Source of the DNA: Amylostereum areolatum
Taxonomy: Eukaryota; Basidiomycota; Agaricomycetes; Russulales; Stereaceae
NCBI GenBank assembly: GCA_012932865.1
Contig: SAXG01000019.1
Span: 1-64,000, forward strand
DNA length: 64,000 nt
Reading direction: 5' to 3'
Every line of letters begins with the position of its first letter. Position 1 is the stretch's first letter. A program made the position numbers and the translations under genes. Below, one piece after another: positions 35,524-47,071 of the stretch. The notes under the pieces are model-generated. The model saw only the letters and a list, made by a program, of their open reading frames with translations, made no database searches and was not told the origin of the DNA.

Positions 35524-36758
35524 GATTGGACTTCGTTCCGTCGTGATTTATTTTATCATTCTTTACTCGTGTATACAGAAAGAGGGTGTGATGCTCCTAG
35601 TATTATAATTGAAGTCGTATTGCGTGCGTTCTAACTTACCAAGTAACCAAGTACACTTGATACAACTGACTGAACCGACTGTCCAGCGCTAACCCGATGA
35701 ATCTGAAACCACGTGATGAGAACTAATGCGCGAACCGGGGGTGAGTACGATTTTTCTCTCCAAGGCTCTCTCCAGCTTTCCCCCAGCTCTCTTCCTGCTT
35801 TTTTTAGACCCCACTCTTCCCATGAAACCCATTACTTGGCCACTCGAAGAAGTAAATGTCTTGATACAACAGCTCGTACTTCTTACGAGCAACAAGCCGT
35901 CAACCCAAGTTATCGATGTCTATATGCCATGAACCTTTATGGATCGACACTCTGGCTGAATCGACACGGAGTCACTCGACGAGCTCAATCAGCGCGCGCA
36001 AAGTCATGGTATATGAAGACCTCTATCGATGATGTGGAGCTCGGCCAGCCGTGCTTGTCATCTTCAGGCCGTCTGGGGGTAGAAATGCCGTCCGTTTTCC
36101 GATGCCCGAACAGTCAAGCTAGTCAAGCTTCAAACTTCTCGCTGCTATCTGGACGCCGGATACTACTGACACGTGCTACCCACCAGTGCTTTCAAAGCCG
36201 CTGCGCCAGGCTATGCTGCCGTAGGCTGCCGTCCACGCTGCATATGCGTGTGAGTATACCTTCAAAGTCCTCGGTATGCCGCGCATTTTTCCCATTCACG
36301 AATCACAGTTCACGATCATCTAGCGTCACACCATGTCTTCGCATCACGTTCTTCTTCAATATATGGGTATATCTCGCCCGTTACACCGGAACGAAGCTCT
36401 AGAATGCCCGTCAGGGTAGGGTAGAGGCTGTTGGCGGAGGAGACCATCCATTCGCTTTTGCGAATGCTCGACCCGTGGATGTGGCAACCTGATGCAAGCT
36501 GAAGCAGGTCTGACCATGATATCGGTAAGTATGAAAGACTATATGGTCGATCCAAACTTCAGATTTTCAGACTCCAAGTTCAGGACTTCGCCGAAGCTTC
36601 TGCCCGAATTTCGACGTTCCATGTTCTTTTTTTGTCCGGCGCTCGTCCGGGTGACGGTCACCTCAAAAGCCCGAATACCGTGGTCCCCGTCGGATCAAGC
36701 GCTTCATACGACATCATTGAACACGGTCCACTGCGTGCGCCGAAACTTCGAAGAGCGT
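35524..36758. other. Intergenic, 1.2 kb, no gene seen
   Basis: Between GMC gene 2 and the P450. Small frames only, without recognisable domains. Confidence 0.45.
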
Positions 36759-36766
36759 ATATATAT
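36759..36766 (+). promoter_or_regulatory. TATA box of the P450 gene
   Basis: TATATATA, about 45 bases before the ATG at 36805. Confidence 0.5.
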
Positions 36767-36804
36767 CGCTCGGGCCCACAGCAAGCGATCTGAACCCGAC
36801 CAAG

Positions 36805-39227
36805 ATGGCCGTCCTGCCTGTGCTCCAGCTCCTCACTCCTCTCATACCATACTTTGTTTGTCCACCTTCTGTTGTGTACTGGGCTATCTACCCGTATGCC
36901 CCGGTCGCCGTCACCGTGTTCTTCTGCCTAGCGTCAGCGCCGCTGACTTTCGTGGGGTCGGTGCTATACCGGCGATACCACAACCGACGGGAAGCAGCCA
37001 GACTAGGCGCAGTGCTCCCACCCTTCGTGCAGGATTCGTCATGGCTCGGACGCGGGGTGATGAAGGCGATGTTGACGGACTTTGACGAGGGATATATCGG
37101 TGTGTGGGCTTGCTCTTTCGATAAAGCGTGGTATATGCTGACCGGATCTGACAGGCGATCACTTCTTCGAATGGTCGTACAAGTATGGGTGGACGATGGG
37201 CCTGAGCGTCATGCTGGAGGACAGAGTGAGAGAGGTCTGCATATCCCGTCGATGTTGGTGTTGACATAGAGGTAGATCCACACCTCTGAGCCGGAATATA
37301 TCAAGGTACGTGGTTCGGTGGAGTTGTGAAAGCCAAGAGATCTCACCTTCGTGTCAGGCTATCCTCGCTTCGAACTTCCAAGGGTTCATGAAAGGTGACT
37401 CCAAACCCTTCCACGCTCGCCGTTCCACGTCTGACTCTCCCGTTCAAGGTCCCCAGGGCCGTTTCCAGCTTCGTCAGATGCTCGGTGACGGTGTGTTCAA
37501 CTCAGACGGTTCGTCGCGTTTGCCTTTCTTTCTTATCTAAGGACCCCCGTGCTCACCAGACGACTGCAGACGACACCTGGAAGTACGCGCTAGCTCCGTC
37601 CTGACGAACGCATTCGTGACTGACGCGACGCATCAGGTTCCATCGCGGAATGACGCGTCCCTTCTTCTCGCGCGAGCGCATCTCCGACTTCGAGACGTTC
37701 GAGCAACACACGCAGAAGGCGCTGAGCGTGCTGCGCGCCCGCCTCCAAGAGGGTCACGCCATCGACTTCCAAGACCTCGTCTCACGCTTTACGATCGACG
37801 CCGCCACCGACTTTCTCTTCGGCGCCGACATGCAATCGCTCTCCGCCGACATTCCTTATCCACACACTCACACCCCGCTCGCGGCTCGCCCTCCAAACGC
37901 GCACCCAAACGACGTGTTCGCGAACGCGTTCCTGGAGGCGCAGACGTCCCTCGCCCGCCGCTCGCGTTACGGGCTCGCGTGGCCGCTATTCGAGCTGTTC
38001 GACAACGGTGTGGAGAAGAATATGACTGTCATCCGGGCGTTCGTGGATCCCATCGTCGCGCGGGCGGTCGAACAGGCAGACAGCGGACACATGGGTGAGA
38101 AGACTGAGAAAGTCGAGGTCGAGGAGGGTGAAACGCTGCTGGATCATCTGGCCAAGTCAACGCGGGGTGCGTTTTAGTCAAGTCTCCGTTTCTGCGTGGA
38201 GCTGAACGAATACGGACTGGGTGCAGATACGACCTTGCTCCGGGACGAAACGCTCAACATCCTCCTCGCCGGACGTGACACTGTGCGACTCTCTCCTCGC
38301 TCCTTTCGCTTTTCATCGCTCTTGACGTCTTGACAATCAGACCGCGTCTCTCCTCTCGTCCGCTATCTACGCACTCACGCAAAATCCTTCCATCTTCGCA
38401 CGCCTCCGCGAGGAAATCCTTTCCGTTGTTGGCCCCACGCGCGCGCCGACCCCAGACGACATCCGCGCCTGCAAGTTCGTGCGTGCGGTGCTGAACGAGA
38501 CGATGCGTCTGTGGCCGCCTGTGTGCGTGACCTTCCTTTCGTTTCTCCATTATCTTCTATGTGTCCTTTATCTCCATCTGTTCAATCACCCTTCCCCAAC
38601 TTTCTTCCGAATGTCTTTTATACATGTTTACTGACTCTGGGAGAACATAGGCCATTCAACGGACGTCGATCGCGTGAGCCCACTGTGTGGCCCGCGACAA
38701 CACCGGGCGGGAAGCCGTTGTACATCCCGGCCGACACACGCTGCACTTACTCTGTCATGATGATGCACCGACGTACGGATCTTTGGGGTCCTGATGGTAT
38801 GTCTCTGGCTCCCTTCGGGCCAAATATCAGTGGCTAACATGTTTTCAGCGCTGACCTTTGACCCCGACCGCTGGCTCGACGACCGACTTAAGATCCTCAC
38901 CGCGAACCCATTCATCTTCCTCCCCTTCAACGCGGGCCCACGCATCTGCCTCGGACAGCAGGTACGCCTACATGCATAGCCTTACACCACCTCACGCACG
39001 CTGACACGCCCGCTGTTTAGTTTGCTTACAACGAATCCTCATTCTTCCTAATCCGCCTACTGCAGTCGTTCTCCTCACTCTCCCTTGCGCTCGACGCACA
39101 GCCCGCGTCCTCCTTCCCGCCGCAAGCGGGCGGGGAGGGTCGCGAAAAGCTGTGGCTCAAGTCCCATCTGACGTCGTATTGGAAAGGCGGGGTGTGGGTA
39201 CGGATGGACGCGGTGGAAAGTAGTTGA
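36805..39227 (+). CDS. Cytochrome P450, CYP63-like
   Basis: Starts at 36805 with membrane segments ([19 protein letters not shown] and [18 protein letters not shown]), anchoring it in the ER. Exon 1 ends at 37099 and joins to [17 protein letters not shown]. Small exons give [14 protein letters not shown] and [15 protein letters not shown], then [19 protein letters not shown] and [15 protein letters not shown]. The I-helix is LLAGRDT plus TASLL across an intron; the K-helix ExxR is NETMRLWPP; then [12 protein letters not shown] and the haem loop [12 protein letters not shown] with the axial Cys. It ends MDAVESS. This layout fits the basidiomycete CYP63 group, which hydroxylates alkanes, fatty acids and aromatic xenobiotics with NADPH-P450 reductase. 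About ten introns; all motifs are intact. A decayed copy lies at 42.8-45.4 kb. Confidence 0.88.
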
Positions 39228-39689
39228 ACTATGTGAGGCGCGATCGTGAAGGTCAAGGACCGCTTAACTGTTCTTCATCTTCCAGACACTTGTACATGGG
39301 CGGGTGTAATACAATGGGGGATGGGATGATAAGGTTGAGGTTCGTTTTCGCGTATGTGCTGCCCACAACACGGTTGCAGAGCCCACGTTGGCAGGCAAAC
39401 GGTGGTTCTATCCGATATTCATATGGCATCACCCGCCGCCGTGCGTCACGGAAAAGTCGCGAGTGCCGTACCAAAGCAAACTCATCATGATATCAGATAT
39501 CCGCAGACGAAGACCCAACAGATCTGTATCAGGTGTACTTACATGGAGACTGCGACGATCCGTACAACAGTTCCGCCCGACTGACTGGACGATCCTGTAC
39601 GTCACAACGTCATTTGCACCCACTATGAACTCGTACATACTCTAAGGAACGTCTCGCAAAGGTTCACGACAATGAAACACCGCGCCAGA
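39228..39689. other. 3' flank of the P450, no gene seen
   Basis: Short frames only. Nothing recognised. Confidence 0.4.
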
Positions 39690-39840
39690 TATCGTTGGAT
39701 CTTTTCAGGTGATTCAAGACAATATTTGTTCATTTTAGACACGGGCCATCGGAGGCAGCAGCATTAGGAGCGGAAGCATTTAATATCGGGAACGGCGGCG
39801 TTGGGAGCGGCGGCATTGGGGCACCGAAATTCAGTTGGGA
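39690..39840 (-). pseudogene. 3'-end fragment of the Asn/Ala-rich gene family, copy C
   Basis: On the minus strand the tail reads ILNASAPNAAASDGPCLK then stop, followed by a 3' flank with AATGAACAAATATTGTCTTGA. It matches the end and 3' flank of copies A (45.4 kb) and B (49.66 kb), where the tail is NAAVSNSLCLK. Only the last 30 or so codons are recognisable. It lies downstream of the intact P450 just as copy A lies downstream of the P450 pseudogene. Confidence 0.55.
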
Positions 39841-42820
39841 GAGACGGGGGCGGCGGGTGATCCAGCCTCATCATTTGTGAACCGAAATTTCTCCGTCTCG
39901 AGCTAGAGGGTTGGGTTGTATCGGCGTGCATCAGTTGATTCGGACGCGGTGCAAGGGAGGGCAGGACTTGCATCACGATTCGCTCGGTAGGAGAAATATA
40001 GCGCAAGATGTATTGTGGTAAAACCACGTGTGAATTGCGTGTAGGCGATGAATGAGATACGGAACAAGGAGCAAGGGTGGGTGGGTGCGGACAAAGAAAG
40101 AGCGTGCACGAGGGTGTGTGAAACGACGAGGACGGTGGGTGTACGGAGATGGTGGTGAGAGAAAACGAGGGAGAGATGCGCGCTGGAAAATTTCGGCACC
40201 TTCAAGCATCAAGCGCAAGCTTGGTCGATTGAAAAATAAATGTACGCCGAGTCGGAGAAAGGATATCGGTGTCCAGAAAATACACGGTATAGTTTACCAA
40301 AGCTATCCAGTGCGTCGAGACACCTGCGAGACGTCGTAGCTCTCGAATGATTGTACAAAGAGGAAACAAGATCGGAACGCAAGAGGGTTTTCGTGTCCGG
40401 AGGGGTCACCGGTCATATTTTCGCAGGGCGACGCTGAAAAGTGCCGTGCGGACGATCGTGAGGGTTGTAAAGCGATGAAGGGGTGCGCTCGGGTAGAAGA
40501 GGCTCTGGTCCAGGAGTGAGATGGCGGAAGAACTTGAAATTGAATGGCTCTTTGGGACAAAGCGGACGGCGGGAAGGAACTGATCGGCAGGGAGTAGCTG
40601 AGCGAGGAGATGGAGGAGATCCTGTGGCGAGGACGGCGGCATCGAATACGTATCCAAACGAGAAGCGTGGCCCTACGATTGGATATGGCTTCGTGTGTGG
40701 ATCGGAGCGGCACTCATTGACTGGCTGGTCGAAGAGATGTGGGTCACAAGAGCCAATCCTCCAGATAAAGCTGACGGCGTCGTCATGTCTATGCTCGTCC
40801 ACCATTCCTCGTCCCGCCAGAAATGACGGGGTGTCTGGGTGCATGAAGGTGCGATTGTCCTTGGCATGAACAGGAGCCCGGACTGACCCCAGAGAAGTAA
40901 GGTAGGGAAATGGGAGCTTTCGTTACAGTTCCTCCAAATGAAAAGACTTCGGCCTTAGGCGGACCGGGACAGAAAGGAGCTCGACGGCGACAAGATCTGA
41001 GAAAGAGAGTAAGGAACGAGGTAAACATAGAAGCGGGGATGAAGGACGTACTCGGACTAAAGTTATGAAGCCGATGAACGAGATGGTCTGGAGATCGAAA
41101 CACGGGATGAGCACCGTCAAAAGATATACAGGCTGGGGTACTTGCATCGTGTGCATTCTTGAGTCCTTGATGTCTTCGCATCGTGGTACTGTCAAGGCGT
41201 GGCGGGAAGACGAGATGGTGATTTTGCGTGCAAGCGGCCGTACGAAACCATCTACCCATCGCCATGCCTTGGAGCGGGGCCGGGAGTCAGAGAATTTCGG
41301 TGGCTACATCGTCTTCATCGTCGTCGTCGTCCGGAACGGGCGCGTCCGGAGTGTCTGATCGGCCACAATGAAGGACGACGGGTCTTCGACTTGCGAATGG
41401 TATTCGACGCGCGGAAATCGTCGGCCGCGCGGGCGGCTGCGCTCAATGTGACAGAGATGACGGAGGCTTCGCGAGCGGTTGTGTCCTCGATGGTGATAGT
41501 GTCGAAGTCGCGCTCGACGACCTCCGCAGCGTAAAGCAGGGCGGATTACGACGGGACGAGGGCCTTCACAAGCCTGAGCACGGGGGCCTTGGTCCTGAGC
41601 GCGCGCAAGCATGACGGTTCTGTGCGAAGGAGCCGACGGAGATAGTGGAGGATCTCGGGACAGGTCTCCCAGTACAGGCCCGGAACGGGGGGGGGGTAAC
41701 TTAGTGGATGGTACAGGAGGAGAGGAGAGGATGACTGGAGGGTAGAGATGTGGGCCCGGATGACGAGCAGGCGGGGGATGTCCATCGCAAGACTCCGCCG
41801 GGCTGGATGAAGTCGCCATCGGCGTCGCGATGACGGAGCGAGCATATACGCATAGACAGCTCGAGTTAAGTCTGTTAAGTAGGAGTGCGCGCGCATGGGC
41901 TGGCACACCAGATGAGCCCGCGCACGCGAGCCGGGTTTGTTTCCTCGAAGAAGACGTGCGGTTGACGGCGGGCTCGGCCAGGCGGAGATAGACAGAACTT
42001 GTCTTGGAATGGCTTGGGTGAGGAGCGAGGATGCAGCGGGACACGTTCGGATGGAGGAGGAGAGCGGGCAGGACTTGAAGGGCCGAGTTTGCACGTCGAA
42101 CTTCTGGCCGGTGTCGATAAATGGGCCCGACAACGAATGTTTGACGAGGCTCGCGCGTGAATTCATGTATTCCGCTCCCTGGGAAATGGTGGCGGACTAT
42201 CTGATTCATCAATACGCCACAACGGGGGAAAGAGTATGGCGAGACGTACCGCGCGTGTGGTGGGTTGAGGTAAATCCGAGGTGGCACGAACTTGAGTAGC
42301 GTCCGAGGTAACGGAGGATAGCAACCGCCGTAAGCAAGTGAGCAGGGATGCATTGAAGGGGAAGGGGGGTGGTGAGAGAGCCTGACGGCGTAATGGAAAA
42401 CCTGGATGAGAATGTTTGGCGATGGAGTGGAGATGAAGGAGGTTAACAGCTTGAAGAGCAAAGAGGTGATAAGTAGAAATTGGAAAGAAAGCCTCCGGCA
42501 GCGCCCGCTGGGCCGGGGCCGGACCGTCACCCGGACGAGCGTGACGAGCCCGAATATCTACGGCCCAGCTACGGCCTAACACCTCTTATGCAAACGGCTG
42601 TAAGTGACGGGCATTACCTGGTCTCAGATCTCAAGATCTCAATATTCAATAGTTGTAACAGTGGCTTCTCTTTCGCTTTAAAGCTCCTGGTCAAAGTTCG
42701 CCACGAGCGACCGCTCAATCCGTCATTGACCTCCTGTGACGTCGGTTCCGCTCTTTAAGGAAGTACCATCATACGGTAAGTACTGCACGCAGGGCCGACA
42801 GTAACGTCAATCATATTGTG
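39841..42820. other. 3-kb degenerate region with minus-strand coding-like patches
   Basis: I find no intact gene. On the minus strand around 41540-41290 there is a protein-like run, AEVVERDFDTITIEDTT then AREASVISVTLSAAAR, ending in an acidic tail (VPDDDDDEDDVATEIL) after a frame shift. Just upstream, LVKALVPS is followed by an in-frame TAA. Other patches (PIVGPRFSFGYVFDAAVL near 40.65 kb; YLLTVLIPCFDLQTISFIGF near 41.1 kb) sit in different frames. This looks like one or more decayed genes of unknown family. The long 408-codon minus frame (41304-42530) has Arg/Pro/His-biased composition and I take it as chance. Confidence 0.35.
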
Positions 42821-43103
42821 AATAGGTGATCACTTCCAAGTCTTCGAATGGTCGTACAATTTGAAGTACGGGTGGACGATGGGCCTGAGCGGTATGCTGG
42901 AGGACAGAGTGAGAGACGAGGCTTGCATATCCCGTCGACGTTGGTGTTGACATAAGTAGATAAGGCTCCAATGTTATAGTCTATTTACTGTCTATAAACT
43001 GTTTATATGGTATAGTTTTACTATCTAGCTACCCCATCAGCTGTAGACAGTAAGTAGTGAGTATACTAGACAGTAAACCCTATCCAAAGTGGCTAGTGTT
43101 GCC

Positions 43104-43250
43104 AAAGTTCGGTTCAGAACCACGGTCCGAACCTGAACCGACAGAACCGAACCGACAGTTCGGTCCGGTTCTGGTTCTGGTTCTGGCTTTCACCCGTCGG
43201 TTCAGGTTCAGGTTCGGGCCAGGAAAGAACCGACAGAACCGGCCCGAACC
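43104..43250. repeat. GGTTC/GAACC subterminal array, left
   Basis: Repeats of GAACCGAC, GGTTCTGGTTCTGG and GGTTCAGGTTC. It matches, inverted, the array at 44036-44150. Confidence 0.75.
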
Positions 43251-43638
43251 GTGTTCAGCTGTGCAAGGCCGCGTGGCCCTCTCACCTCTCACCCTCACCT
43301 CTCATCCTTCCCCGCCTCTCATCCCACTCCTGCCGAAGTACTCCACACCCTACAACACCACCTCTCCACCCTAGTTCCTTACCCTCTTCCACAAGGCCAA
43401 CCTCTGTATTCCTCTACACACACCCCTCCGACACTCTCTATGCAGCCTAGCTCAAGCCTCGCTCTCGACAGGTCCTTCATGCATGAGCCCATCACTGTTG
43501 TGACGATGTCAAGTGACAGATGGCCATTGTCATTGATGGCACATTTGAGCCAAGCAGTCGCCATCCCCAGCACCCCCGCACTCCTTGCTCTTGACCCGCA
43601 CTCTTCCTTATCACCCTACTGTCTCATCTGCTACTATA

Positions 43639-43903
43639 CCATTTAAATCGGTTCACCAGTCACGGGTCACAGAGAGGCCAAAATTGGCGAAATTTTTCTG
43701 ATGTCATGCGTCACGAAGGTCACCGGTGAAACCATTTGTTGAACCCCAATGATGTCACCATTAGAAATGGCCGTTCATGGCTGCCCGGCGCGCTTGGCCC
43801 GGCGAAATTTTATTGTTGTCACGCTCATGCACATGGTTTGGCGGATGTAAATTTTCGCCAGGCCTGTCACGGTCACAACAGGGTGGCGAACCGATTTAAA
43901 TGG
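43639..43903. mobile_element. Innermost MITE, TA-flanked, 265 bp
   Basis: CCATTTAAATCGGTTCACC at the left and the complement (GGCGAACCGATTTAAATGG) at the right, with TA directly outside both ends. This fits a Tc1/mariner-type MITE. There is no coding sequence. Confidence 0.65.
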
Positions 43904-44035
43904 TACAGTACTGTCTCGCTACCCGTTGTCATGTTTCCCCAGGCTGTATGTACTACATCTACTGGTACTACTAGTAACCACAGAATGCTAAGTGTTCTAA
44001 AGCAAAAATTGGGGTTTGAACCGAGTCCGAACCGA

Positions 44036-44150
44036 GTTCGAACCTGAACCGAGGTTCGGTTCAGGTTCAGGTTCAGGTTCACCCCCAGAGGTGTCGGTTC
44101 AGGTTCAGGTTCGGGCAAGATGGGTCCCGAACCGAACTGAACTGAACTTC
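44036..44150. repeat. GGTTC/GAACC subterminal array, right
   Basis: Tandem GGTTCAGGTTCAGGTTCAGG and related words, inverted relative to 43104-43250. Confidence 0.75.
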
Positions 44151-44393
44151 GGCAACACTAAAAGTGGCAGTGTGTGACATGCCCGTAGGTGCTACCAGGT
44201 GCAAGCTATCAGCTTCTACTACACCTATTACACTCATGCCCAACTCTGGTGATTCTTTCAGCCATCTCAGCTGTCATTCTCAGCACCCATCTCCACATTT
44301 CCAGAGGTCCTAGAACTCAATTGTTAGAAGGCTAATGAGGGGGGATATGAAAATATTTGGAACCCTTAAAATAGTGGAAGATATATAATTCAT

Positions 44394-44642
44394 TTGTTCT
44401 ATTTATGTTCACTTTATGACTATACACAGGAACATAAGGACTACTTTCTAGTCATCATATGCATGGCCCAGGATTTTTTAGTAATTCCTGCCACTACCTT
44501 GATGTATGTTGAGTGCTTGTTCTCGGATGCTTGCCACATATGTACTGATGCATGCTCATTACTAAAGGCCAAGACTATCTCAGAGCTTATGTGTACTAAA
44601 CTCTACACTGCTGACTTCTTTACCTCAGTAATGATGCATTAA
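44394..44642 (+). pseudogene. hAT transposase C-terminal (hATC) remnant
   Basis: The frame holds AQDFLVIPATTLMYVECLF, then SDACHICTDACSLLKAKTI and SELMCTKLYTADFF. This is the shape of the hATC dimerisation domain: DYL-IPAT-S-E--FS, then RSSL-PET--ALMCLK. The rest of the transposase is gone. Confidence 0.75.
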
Positions 44643-45399
44643 CTGTCTAAACTGTCTGTTTACTGTCTGTTTACTGTTTAGTATAGTATACTATCTAGCT
44701 ACCCCAATCTCACTAGACATAAACTATACAGTTGGAGCCTTATAAGTAGAGGTAGATCCACACCTCTGAGCCGGAATATATCAAGGTGCGTGGTTCGGTT
44801 GGGTTGGGAAAGCCAAGAGATCTCACCTTCTTCGAACTTCCAAGGGTTCATGAAAGGTGCCTCCTCAAACCCCTCCACGCTCGCCGTTCCGCATCTAACT
44901 CTCCCGTTCAAGGACCCCAGGGCCGTTTCCAGCTTCGTCAGATGCTCGGTGACGGTGTATTCAGACGGTTCGTTGTGTTTGCCTTTTCCCGTGCTCACCA
45001 GACGACTGTAAGTAGATGACACCTGGAAGTACACGCCGTGGAGAAGAATATGACTGTTATCCGGGCGTTCGTGGATCCAATCGTCGCGCGGGCGGTCGAA
45101 CAAGCAGACAGGGGACACACGGGTGAGAAGACTGAGAAAGTCGAGGTCGAGGAGGGTGAAATGCTACTGGATCATCTGGCCAAGTCAACACGGGGTGCGT
45201 TTTAGTCAAGTCTATGTTTCTGCGTGGAGCTGAACAAATATGGGGTGGGTGTAGATACGACCTTGCTCCAGGACGAAACGCTCAACATCCTCCTCACCGG
45301 ACGTGACACTGTGCGATTCTCTCCTCGCTTCTTTTGTTTTTCATCGCTCTTGACGTTTTGACTATCAGACCGGACAATGATCCTTTAAGGCAATCCAAG

Positions 45400-45971
45400 A
45401 CAATATTCGTTTATTTTAGACACAGGCTATTGGAGGTGGCAGCCGGGGGTGGGGGCGGGGGCGGGGGGCGGGGGCGGGGGCGGGGGCGGCAGCGGCCAGA
45501 GCCTCCTCCGCATTCGAAGCAGCCGCGAGCAATACTCTCTGAGTGGGCGATATCACCGCATCCAGAGTAGCCGTATTCGGAAGGGTCGCCAGGATAGCGG
45601 TCGCCAGATCGACCACCGCTTTCCTCTGCCTTTCCTCTATCCCCACTTCTTCTACGGTCTAAAGAGACCCCAAGTGACAACCTGCTCTCTCGTCATTTAT
45701 AAGCTCAACCTGTGAACAGAAACAGCCCTGAATAACCTGACGGAGGGGTTGGGGCATGAACGTACATTACAGCTAGGGAGTTTAGAGTTGACAAACCAAA
45801 TACCCCTTCGGTCTTGGGGGGTCTGAAGTTTCTCGATCCGAAAGGGGCTGGGAAGATTGGGATTTCTCCGCGCCCAGAGGATGCTATTTGAGTTTGAATC
45901 TGGGCGGCGGTGGATAGCGTTATCGATGCTGGACCGAAGAGAGCGATGATCATACCGACGGAGTTTGCCAT
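45400..45971 (-). pseudogene. Asn/Ala-rich unknown gene family, copy A
   Basis: From an ATG at 45971: MANSVGMIIALFGPASITL, RGEIPIFPAPFGS, PKTEGVFGLSTLNSLAVMYV and HAPTPPS. After a small frame change comes VELINDERAGCHLGSL, a TAG where copy B has TGG, then TVEEV, an Ala-rich segment, and the end IACV. The stop plus frame change suggest a pseudogene. Copy B (48241-49664) shares the blocks RGEIP, PKT..GLS.LN.LA.MYVHAP, VELI.D.R.G and GSLWTVEEV. I know no family with these blocks. The C-terminal Ala/Pro run is coded by the G-rich repeat at 45435-45490. Confidence 0.5.
45435..45490 (+). repeat. G-rich hexamer tract (GGGGGC)n
   Basis: About eight runs of five or six G separated by C or T. A strong G-quadruplex candidate. 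It encodes an Ala/Pro/Arg run on the minus strand. Confidence 0.85.
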
Positions 45972-47071
45972 GAATCACTGGCATCGTGAAAAGCGTGTTG
46001 AATCAATAGTCAGGGAGGGATTTGTATACGACCATCAGACGATGGCACTAAGCGCTGATCATGACCTCCAGTGAGAATCGGTGGCGGGCGTGAAGATAGA
46101 CAGATCTCTGACCTAGTCTCCTTTGCAAACCCTAAAATATTCACCTTTTGGGAATTGGGGTGGCGGTGATGATGTGTCCTTGGACCACAGACTTCAGATC
46201 TTCAGAGCTTCATTCCTTTCCGAGCAATCGTGAATGGGTTGTCAAGAACACGTATGGGGCTCTAACTTGAAGGCGCCACCTTCAATGCGCCGCGGCGCCG
46301 TTGCGCCCCCGCCTTGTTTCTCCAAGCGTCGCCCGTTGAGCGCTGAGCGCGTCAATTTGGAGTCTCGGACGCAGAACGGGTAAGTAGTAAGTAGTCTCAC
46401 ACCAATCCCCAGCACGTTGGGGCCTCCAGGAAAAGGTTGAGATTTCCCGATCAGGATGTGCACTTACTTATTCCCCTTTGTGCAATCATGCAAGTCGGAA
46501 ATCCTTTTCTTTTCCATCACCCTTTCCCCTTGCATTTCCCTATCAGGGCCAATGACCCCGGGTTTGCTGTGTGGGCCGCCGCGGCCACCATCCGTTCGCA
46601 ATTGCACACGTGCTGGGGCTTGGTATGGAACTACACAATTGCTCCCTTCCACATAGCCCACCTGTACAGCGCGACACGTGAGATAAATCATGTATTATGC
46701 TGTATGCATACGATACAAGCATCTTGGTACCCGTAGATGGTGTCGAAACCCCTGCCCTGAGCGCTTCATCCGACAGCTCCCCAGTTTTCAGATCGGGAAA
46801 GACTCAATCACAACTCGAGGAGGTCGCGACGCGGGTGGGAGGGGGGGAAATCGACCATCTCAACGGGAAGCTCCTTTGGGGACGACGGGCGGCATACGGA
46901 CTCATAACGGTGACGCGCGGTGACAGTTACATACAATGAGTGCTAATACGTAATGTACAGATTTCGATTTCATCGGTGACGAACTTTTACACTGTCGGAT
47001 AGTAAGTTACTTGCAAGAACTGGGGAAAGCGTGCTTAACAAAGTGCTTACGAAGCCACAACCATGCACCCT
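45972..47071. other. 1.1-kb spacer, one weak frame
   Basis: A plus frame at 46697-46939 contains SGKTQSQLEEVATRVGGGEI and HLNGKLLWGRRAAYGLITV, which looks protein-like, but I see no start context, introns or family. Nothing else supported. Confidence 0.3.

Larger units (their letters stand above)
43094..44160. mobile_element. Nested hAT-type element, 1067 bp
   Basis: Ends TAGTGTTGCC and GGCAACACTA are perfect 10-base inverted repeats; the 8-bp duplication AAAGTGGC flanks it (43086-43093, 44161-44168). It carries no transposase. Both ends have long GGTTCAGGTTC/GAACCTGAACC arrays. A TA-flanked MITE is nested inside. Confidence 0.85.
42961..44742 (+). mobile_element. Outer hAT element, decayed, 1782 bp
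   Basis: Termini TAAGGCTCCAA at the left and TTGGAGCCTTA at the right are perfect inverted repeats over 11 bases, with further similarity inward. The 8-bp duplication TAAGTAGA flanks it (42953-42960 and 44743-44750). Eight-base duplications are diagnostic of hAT and similar transposons. A hAT dimerisation-domain remnant lies near the right end. A second hAT element is nested inside at 43094-44160. Confidence 0.85.
42828..45372 (+). pseudogene. Truncated P450 pseudogene, interrupted by a hAT element
   Basis: Segments 42828-42960 and 44743-45372 match the intact P450 from its second exon through the I-helix region: TGATCAC...CTTCGAATGGTCG, then AGGTAGATCCACACCTCTG, then TCAGATGCTCGGTGACGG, up to CTCCTCACCGGACGTGAC. 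Exon 1 is missing. About 450 bases are deleted between ACCTGGAAGTAC and GTGGAGAAGAATATG, and the copy stops after GACTATCAGACCG, before the ExxR and haem motifs. The hAT element sits at 42961-44742. It cannot make a P450. Confidence 0.85.

Noticed and set aside
41304..42530. 408-codon minus-strand open frame
   Set aside because: Strong Arg/Pro/His bias and no family features. A neighbouring minus frame looks more protein-like, so this is probably a chance frame in GC-rich DNA.
45737..45765. Intron between LAVM and the following block in copy A
   Set aside because: Only 29 bases (31 in copy B), too short for a spliceosomal intron here. The MYVHAP codons within it are conserved.
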